Assembly: GCA_016296575.1 (NCBI GenBank)
Contig: JAEDJA010000043.1
Coordinates: forward strand, 1 to 9,881
Source of the DNA: Treponema sp.
Lineage (GTDB): Bacteria > Spirochaetota > Spirochaetia > Treponematales > Treponemataceae
Length of the DNA stretch: 9,881 nucleotides
Reading direction: 5' to 3'
Translations under genes and position numbers: made by a program
Part shown: in pieces, positions 5,984 through 9,881 of the stretch
How positions within the stretch are numbered: the stretch's first letter is position 1
Layout of the letters: each line of letters starts with the position of its first letter
The notes under the pieces: model-generated
The model's input: the letters and a program-made list of their open reading frames with translations, nothing else
What the model was told of the DNA's origin: nothing
Database searches by the model: none

Positions 5984-6005
5984 AAGCGCCCCAGTGCGGG
6001 CGTCC
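5984..6005 (-). repeat. Cassette-start hairpin of cassette 2
   Basis: The CGCCC/GGGCG stem (arms 5998-6002 and 5987-5991) lies just inside the crossover point. The 33 bp at 5984-6016 are identical to 2760-2792 at the start of cassette 1. Confidence 0.7.
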
Positions 6006-6074
6006 ACATAACAATGTTTTAAACCGCATTTTTGCCGAATGGCAAAAATGTCGGCTTTGAAAACTGTGTTAGGC
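6006..6074 (-). other. attC: attC recombination site of cassette 3 (vapBC cassette)
   Basis: On the minus strand the 69-bp site runs from GCCTAAC (6068-6074), a full match to RYYYAAC, through TTCAAAGCCGAC, a perfect 10-bp stem (CATTTTTGCC with loop ATTC) and GCGGTTTAA to GTTATGT (6006-6012). The two outer boxes do not match each other because the right one belongs to the next cassette, as expected in an array. Confidence 0.93.
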
Positions 6075-6091
6075 GATTTTTCTTATATACC

Positions 6092-6490
6092 TTATTCTTT
6101 CCAATTTACAAGTTGGATTCCGTTTAGATTCTTAAAATGCTTTGTATTATTTGTAACGAGGACAGATTCTTTTTCAATAGCAAAAGAGCCGATGAGTATA
6201 TCATCGTCATCAATCGTGATTCCATTTTTTCTCAAATATGCATATTGTTTAGCAGCTTCTTCCAAAACAGATTTATCCATATACACAATGCCACAATGAT
6301 TTGCAAAAATCTCAAATCCGGTCTTTTGAATTTTAGGGTCAAAATATTCAAAGCCACGAAGAACCTCATAGTAGACCAAATCAGGAATTTTTATCGTATC
6401 AAAAGTATATGCGTTTTTAAAGGCAGCAAGAACATTCGAATTTCCGTTCAGTAAGTCGATGATTACATTCGTATCGAGAAAATATGTCAT
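6092..6490 (-). CDS. vapC: VapC-type PIN-domain ribonuclease toxin
   Basis: The 132-residue product is a PIN-domain protein of normal VapC length. It opens with FLDTNVIIDLL (first acidic residue D6), has E42 in YYEVLRG, an acidic cluster DDDDILIG (94-101) and the C-terminal LVTNNTKHF (111-119). These give the acidic metal-binding site by which VapC toxins cleave RNA, often tRNA or rRNA. The start at 6490 is set by the four-base ATGA overlap with the antitoxin stop, so translation is coupled. It is the last gene of its cassette, 17 bp from the attC box. Toxin-antitoxin pairs in integron arrays are thought to stabilise the array. The family call is firm; the RNA target is unknown. Confidence 0.93.
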   Translation of the reverse strand: MTYFLDTNVIIDLLNGNSNVLAAFKNAYTFDTIKIPDLVYYEVLRGFEYFDPKIQKTGFEIFANHCGIVYMDKSVLEEAAKQYAYLRKNGITIDDDDILIGSFAIEKESVLVTNNTKHFKNLNGIQLVNWKE

Positions 6491-6699
6491 GCGTTCTCCC
6501 GAAATTTCAAACCGCAGCAAGAACGCAACTCGTCTGCTTCAGAATCATTTAGAGTGCCAAAAATATTGTCTACAAATGAAAAATCGACATTTTGTTTTGC
6601 CTGATAAATGTTTCCAATTTTATCAAGATAAACAGAAACTTCTTCCAGAGCTGCTTCTGGCAAAGTCTTTATTTTTTCCATCACCATTTCGTACGACAT
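6487..6699 (-). CDS. vapB: VapB-like antitoxin of the VapC toxin
   Basis: The 70-residue product starts MSYEMVMEKIKTLPEAALEE, a helical start often seen in small antitoxins paired with PIN toxins, followed by VSVYLDKIG and an acidic C-terminal segment FGTLNDSEADELR (47-59), the part expected to wrap the toxin active site. The ribosome binding site GGAGGTG lies four bases before ATG. It overlaps vapC by four bases. A role in repressing its own promoter is expected from the family but no operator is obvious. Assignment rests on gene order, size and these motifs. Confidence 0.87.
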   Translation of the reverse strand: MSYEMVMEKIKTLPEAALEEVSVYLDKIGNIYQAKQNVDFSFVDNIFGTLNDSEADELRSCCGLKFRENA

Positions 6700-6720
6700 T
6701 TTGCACCTCCATTCAGTAGC

Positions 6721-6729
6721 ATTATAGCA
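6721..6729 (-). promoter_or_regulatory. Extended -10 promoter of vapBC
   Basis: On the minus strand TGCTATAAT combines the TGN extension with a perfect -10 hexamer. There is no good -35, which the extension can compensate for. The start would fall near 6714, about 15 nt before the vapB ATG. Confidence 0.7.
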
Positions 6730-6748
6730 TATTTCTTGATTTTCTGCA

Positions 6749-7069
6749 TTATATCCACTTCAAAAAGAAAAATAACAGCACATACAACAGGCATGCACAC
6801 AAAATAAATCCGAGAAACATAAATTTTACGATTTTTAGCCTTTTTGCAGCTATTTCAAGTTTTTGATTTTTCTTCAATATCGCAAGTTTTTGTTTTTCTG
6901 CTTCTGATTCAGAAATTTTTCCATTTCCAAGTTCATTATCAATAGAAAGAATTTGCTGATTCAATGTATCTTCCGAAAATCTTGCAGTAATGCCCGCTTT
7001 TTTGCTGAAAATGGCTATAACAAAATTCAGCAAAATCAGAGTGATGAGTGCTATAAGAAATAAATGCAT
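6749..7069 (-). CDS. Small two-helix membrane protein resembling the FHIPEP-loop segment of FlhA
   Basis: The 106-residue product has a hydrophobic helix at each end (about 1-21 and 81-104) and a soluble loop between. The loop follows the conserved FHIPEP region of the flagellar and type III export protein FlhA: ARF, D34, L36, SID (42-44), L47, G50, I52 and ESEA (54-57) align without gaps to the classic pattern ARFTLDALPGKQ, AIDADL, G, I, EEA, with 11 identities in 27 positions. The preceding LNFVIAIFSKKAGI also fits FlhA. Full FlhA is about 700 residues with eight helices and a large cytoplasmic domain, so this is a stand-alone fragment or mimic. It starts 13 bp after the nuclease gene. ATG at 7069 is preferred over a longer start that overlaps the nuclease gene. 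Function is unknown. Confidence 0.75.
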   Translation of the reverse strand: MHLFLIALITLILLNFVIAIFSKKAGITARFSEDTLNQQILSIDNELGNGKISESEAEKQKLAILKKNQKLEIAAKRLKIVKFMFLGFILCACLLYVLLFFFLKWI

Positions 7070-7082
7070 AAAACGCAGCCTA

Positions 7083-8210
7083 TTATTGTGAGATTTTCTT
7101 GAATCCGTTTTCAAGCTGGTCAAGCACATTCTTTATAGCTTGATAAAAATCTTCAATCGTTCTATCTGTGCCATAAGTGAAGTAAAAGCTTAACCAATTA
7201 CCGGAATCTTCAAGATTTTGCATTCTAAACTCAGAGCATCCGGCGGACGCCAAAACCTGCTTAAGTGCTTTTTTGTTTTCAAACTTCTTTTCGGTCTTGA
7301 AACCAAGATTTGGAGAATAATTTTCATATTCGAAATATGTCTTAAGATTGTCGTCAAGTTTTTTATAAACTTGACCGCCATTATCAGAAAATCCTTCCGA
7401 AATCAGTTTCTCTGCAATAATACGAGAAATGACCAAATCTTTTTCTTCCCATATATTTGCAAACTCATCTGCAACTTTTGCAAGTTCAAGATTTTCTTTT
7501 GAATAAAGTTTTTCGATGATTTCCTTTTTCATAGTATCCTCCAGTTCGGTATTCGTAAGCTCTTCTATGACCGCAATATATTGACGTACAGAAATGTCAA
7601 CAAATGGCCTTGTGTCAATCTTTTCAATGCATTCTGTGAGCCAGTTTTTTATGTCGTTTTTATACGAAATGCATTGGTATGGAATCTTTGTTTTTCCCAA
7701 AGAAAGTCTTGATGGATTATGTCCATCTACGGTCAAATACAGAATTTTGTAGTTGTCTTTATAATTTTTCTTCGCATAATTGTTGTATCTTTGTAACTGA
7801 GAAATCTGGTCGCCGGCATCTATTTTGTTTTCTATCAAGATGAGATAGTCTGGATTGTGGAATTTTATGGCAATGTCAAATCTTCCGCCTGTCTTTCCGT
7901 CCTCGCTTATCGCTCCGATAGACTCTTCCACAGACACTTCTGCATTTTTGGTATCAAGTTCAGTTTCTATTTTTGTCACTTTTTTTACAAAGGGCTTTAA
8001 GAAGTAGTCGCCAAGTCCGTGAACGGCTTTAGGGTCTAGAATCTCGCTCAAAAATGCCGAATGGAGACGCACTTCATTCTTTTGGACTCCCAGAATTTTG
8101 AATGTGTTGAAGCATTCGCCAGACTTTTCCTTTTCATCCTGCGCTTTTCTTGCTTTTTTGATTATAGGCTCTACTTTTTCAAGCAAGTCTTTTGTCTCTG
8201 AAAATTGCAT
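7083..8210 (-). CDS. PD-(D/E)XK nuclease-superfamily protein (PDDEXK_4-like)
   Basis: The 375-residue product matches PDDEXK_4-type proteins. An N-terminal helical part leads to ExRLHSAFLSEILDP (46-60) with HGLGDYFL (64-71), then the core: E96 in SVEESIG, D112 in GGRFDIAI, E127-N-K129 in LIENKID, and QISQLQRY (135-142), followed by ILYLTVDG (156-163). D112, E127 and K129 are the expected metal-binding and catalytic residues, all present. Such enzymes cut DNA and often sit in defence islands, but this subfamily has no agreed role. The remaining ~200 residues are helical and unassigned. AGGAGG eight bases before ATG at 8210 sets the start. It lies 48 bp after the TM2/zinc-finger gene and 13 bp before the FlhA-like gene, probably one operon. 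Confidence 0.88.
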   Translation of the reverse strand: MQFSETKDLLEKVEPIIKKARKAQDEKEKSGECFNTFKILGVQKNEVRLHSAFLSEILDPKAVHGLGDYFLKPFVKKVTKIETELDTKNAEVSVEESIGAISEDGKTGGRFDIAIKFHNPDYLILIENKIDAGDQISQLQRYNNYAKKNYKDNYKILYLTVDGHNPSRLSLGKTKIPYQCISYKNDIKNWLTECIEKIDTRPFVDISVRQYIAVIEELTNTELEDTMKKEIIEKLYSKENLELAKVADEFANIWEEKDLVISRIIAEKLISEGFSDNGGQVYKKLDDNLKTYFEYENYSPNLGFKTEKKFENKKALKQVLASAGCSEFRMQNLEDSGNWLSFYFTYGTDRTIEDFYQAIKNVLDQLENGFKKISQ

Positions 8211-8258
8211 ATAATTTCCTCCTGAGAACAAGGTTTACACCTTGAATTTATTGCGAGT

Positions 8259-9761
8259 TTAAAGAGCTGGTTGATGTCTTCCTTTACAACTTCCTTTAGG
8301 ATGTCTCGGACAAGAACCACCTGTCAGATTTTTTATAGATGTAGTTTTTAAGCCACAATATTTACAAAAATAACAAGTTTTTTCAGTTCCTTCATAGAGT
8401 TTATGTCTACCTTGGCAAGACCCGTCAGGATGTAAAGGACATAATCCACCAGATAAAGATGATATTGAAGGAAAATCTTGCCCACAGTATTCACAGTAGA
8501 ACTTTATTTTTTTGCTACTAGATTTTACTTCAGAACTTGACATTTTTGAATTAGTATAGTTTTCACTTTCATTTTTCTTATGACCATAATTCTTAGAATC
8601 ATTATATTCCGAAGCTGAAGAATTCCTAACTGAGGAACTTGTTGAACCTGAACTTCCAGAAGTCGCTCTTTTTGAAGAAGTACTTCCACTAGATAGACTT
8701 TTACTAACTGAAGTTGTAAATATTGCAATTAATGCAAATATTCCAATGCCCAAAATAAAAATTATACTGCCGCAAGTGATTTTTCCAGTTTTGCTTAAAA
8801 ACCAAGTGTATGGATTTTTAGAGAGAGGAACGTCGTTTGCTATTCTGATTTTTCTTTTCTTATCGATTGTTGCAAAAATTGATATAAGTCCAATTAAGAA
8901 AATGATGCTACTAACTGCAGCCAATGCAATAAATACAATTTCGTTTGTTTCTGCAAATATCGGACAAAAGCAACTCGGCACTATTCCAAGTACTGTTATA
9001 AGCCAAGGCAGTTCAACGATTTTGAACCATGTCTTTGTATCTATATTTTCATACGATTCAATTTCTTTTTCATATTCAACTTTATGAGCATCTTTATATT
9101 CTGTAATTTTATCTTTGAATAAAATGCCGTCTGAATCGGGATAATTTCCTGTAAAAAGGCGAATCGTATCGATAATCCACCATATGTAAAAACCACCCAT
9201 GGTGAAAAGTTGTAAAAAACCGCTTCCCCATTGTCGAAGCAAGAATCTATGAACACCAAGACAACCGAAAAAAAGGCAAGTGAATGAAAGAATAAGTTTT
9301 CTCTTTATAGGATTTTGTTCTTTGTTTGATGATTTTTTTAGTGAACCATTAAATAATGAATACATTGATAAAAATGTTCTAATCTGCTCATTTAACCATT
9401 TTGAGATTTTCTCTTTTTGCGAGTTTTCTTCTAAAGATGTAAATCTCGTATCAATTTTAATTTTTTCTTGAATCTTATTTCCATTTTCGTCATCATCTAA
9501 ATGGTTTAGTTTTGATACTTTTTCATTACAGTCAGATTTTAATACTCCGAAGAGAAGCTGGTTTTCATATTTTTTGTCTGTTGAAAATCCTGCGAAAAAT
9601 GCAAGTTCGGTTTCATTAACTTTTACAGAAAATTTTATTCCACTTGTTCCGTTTACTGCATAATAAGGGGTGTAGGAATTTATTTGATATTTATTGCTTT
9701 GGAAAGCTTGAAGAGCCAACTGAATAAGATTGAAAATTTTTCTTTTTTCTAAATCGTCCAT
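8259..9761 (-). CDS. TM2-domain membrane protein with two C-terminal zinc-finger repeats
   Basis: The 500-residue product has an unassigned soluble N-terminus (1-150), a TM2 domain (about 153-204) with GVHRFLL, GSGFLQL and WWIIDTIRL, and further membrane helices near 253-297 and 328-350. A serine-rich linker (351-418) leads to two zinc-binding repeats, C423-C426-C441-H444-C449-H453 and C466-C469-C484-H487-C492-H496, both spaced CX2C-X14-C-X2-H-X4-C-X3-H, each ending GRH. They probably sit in the cytoplasm and bind nucleic acid or protein. Start ATG at 9761 follows AGAGGA at normal distance; a longer reading would begin in the cassette-start region. It is the first gene of cassette 3 and of a likely three-gene operon. 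The domains are clear; overall function is unknown. Confidence 0.85.
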   Translation of the reverse strand: MDDLEKRKIFNLIQLALQAFQSNKYQINSYTPYYAVNGTSGIKFSVKVNETELAFFAGFSTDKKYENQLLFGVLKSDCNEKVSKLNHLDDDENGNKIQEKIKIDTRFTSLEENSQKEKISKWLNEQIRTFLSMYSLFNGSLKKSSNKEQNPIKRKLILSFTCLFFGCLGVHRFLLRQWGSGFLQLFTMGGFYIWWIIDTIRLFTGNYPDSDGILFKDKITEYKDAHKVEYEKEIESYENIDTKTWFKIVELPWLITVLGIVPSCFCPIFAETNEIVFIALAAVSSIIFLIGLISIFATIDKKRKIRIANDVPLSKNPYTWFLSKTGKITCGSIIFILGIGIFALIAIFTTSVSKSLSSGSTSSKRATSGSSGSTSSSVRNSSASEYNDSKNYGHKKNESENYTNSKMSSSEVKSSSKKIKFYCEYCGQDFPSISSLSGGLCPLHPDGSCQGRHKLYEGTEKTCYFCKYCGLKTTSIKNLTGGSCPRHPKGSCKGRHQPAL

Positions 9762-9781
9762 AATTTTCCTCTTATAAAATG

Positions 9782-9811
9782 AAAATAGGTGGACTTTTCT
9801 TGAAATACCAA
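9782..9811 (-). promoter_or_regulatory. Possible promoter of the cassette 3 operon
   Basis: On the minus strand TTGGTA (9806-9811), an 18-base spacer and TATTTT (9782-9787) could start a transcript about 14 nt before the TM2 gene. Both boxes are imperfect, so it is tentative. Confidence 0.35.
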
Positions 9812-9830
9812 GCAGCCCAGTGGGCTGTCC
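9811..9830 (-). repeat. Cassette-start hairpin of cassette 3
   Basis: CAGCCC-ACT-GGGCTG on the minus strand (arms 9822-9827 and 9813-9818) occupies the same place as the CGCCC/GGGCG hairpins of cassettes 1 and 2. One base pair differs on both arms (A-T here, C-G there), and the CACTGGG of the loop side is shared. Confidence 0.7.
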
Positions 9831-9881
9831 GCCTAACATTGTTTTAAACCGCAGGCAGCTTGACTGCCTGTCGGCTTTGAA
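9831..9881 (-). other. attC: attC recombination site of an upstream cassette (cut by the window end)
   Basis: On the minus strand the visible part runs TTCAAAGCCGAC, a CAGGCAG/CTGCCTG stem, GCGGTTTAA and GTTAGGC (9831-9837). The left core box lies beyond the window. Sequence and layout match the other two sites. Confidence 0.9.

Larger units (their letters stand above)
2788..6011 (-). mobile_element. Integron gene cassette 2 (3,224 bp: CI-like regulator, two envelope proteins, toxIN)
   Basis: The cassette is bounded by the crossover points of the attC sites at 6006-6074 and 2782-2845. Its first bases (TTATGT) are the complement of its own attC box ACATAAC, as expected if it was inserted as one circle. 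No third attC lies inside, so it is a single multi-gene cassette or an old fusion. It carries one gene against the array direction and has at least two minus-strand promoters. It is long compared with the 0.5-1 kb usual for cassettes. Confidence 0.82.
6012..9836 (-). mobile_element. Integron gene cassette 3 (3,825 bp: TM2/zinc-finger protein, nuclease, FlhA-like protein, vapBC)
   Basis: Its bounds are the crossover points of the attC sites at 9831-9881 and 6006-6074. It begins with TTAGGC, the complement of its own attC box GCCTAAC. It holds five genes in one direction with no internal attC that I can find. The first three form a tight operon; the last two are a toxin-antitoxin pair with a separate promoter. 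Confidence 0.82.

Noticed and set aside
7070..7129. Longer start for the FlhA-like small protein
   Set aside because: It would overlap the 3' end of the nuclease gene in another frame, and the added residues are polar and unlike the FlhA region that matches.
8211..8258. Gap between the TM2 gene and the nuclease gene as a hidden attC or terminator
   Set aside because: Only a weak CAAGG/CCTTG dyad is present, with no core boxes and no T-run.
8746..9087. Plus-strand open frame of 113 codons and similar frames elsewhere on the plus strand
   Set aside because: They lie fully inside minus-strand genes with clear domains and lack convincing ribosome binding sites or family resemblance.
9762..9839. 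Longer N-terminus for the TM2 protein
   Set aside because: It reads through the cassette-start hairpin and part of attC; AGAGGA before ATG at 9761 gives a better start.

Overview
The window reads as part of a chromosomal integron gene-cassette array from an AT-rich bacterium, most likely an oral or host-associated spirochaete of the genus Treponema. The reasons are three attC recombination sites of one family (CAAAGCCGAC on one arm, GCGGTTTAA on the other, a variable central stem, imperfectly paired RYYYAAC/GTTRRRY core boxes), AT-rich single-copy accessory genes, and established knowledge that Treponema denticola carries such an array. The genus is inferred from style and was not tested by a search. 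No integrase or attI lies in the window.

The array reads on the minus strand. Cassette 3 (about 9836 down to 6012) carries a TM2 membrane protein with two C-terminal zinc-finger repeats, a PD-(D/E)XK nuclease-family protein, a 106-residue protein resembling the FHIPEP-loop segment of the flagellar export protein FlhA, and a vapB-vapC type II toxin-antitoxin pair with its own extended -10 promoter. Cassette 2 (about 6011 down to 2788) carries a CI-like repressor gene pointing the opposite way, a divergent control region with two inverted operator copies 63 bp apart, a small membrane-anchored protein translationally coupled to a secreted protein, and a type III toxin-antitoxin system: a promoter, three 35-nt repeats (toxI RNA antitoxin), an intrinsic terminator, then toxN. 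Cassette 1 (2787 down past position 1) carries an ankyrin-repeat AAA+ ATPase that ends early in its C-terminal lid.

The core boxes follow the rule for inserted circular cassettes. Cassette 2 starts with TTATGT and its attC carries the matching ACATAAC. Cassette 3 starts with TTAGGC and its attC carries the matching GCCTAAC. A short covarying hairpin sits just inside the start of all three cassettes. The two complete cassettes are unusually long (3.2 and 3.8 kb), have several genes and internal promoters, and end with a toxin-antitoxin pair next to attC. These pairs may hold the array in place and also supply promoters. The ankyrin-AAA+ cassette has no room for a promoter and probably depends on read-through from toxIN.

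The most noteworthy items are the complete type III toxin-antitoxin locus in an integron cassette, the FlhA-like mini-protein beside a nuclease and a zinc-finger membrane protein (a possible defence operon), and the structured leader and operator region of cassette 2.
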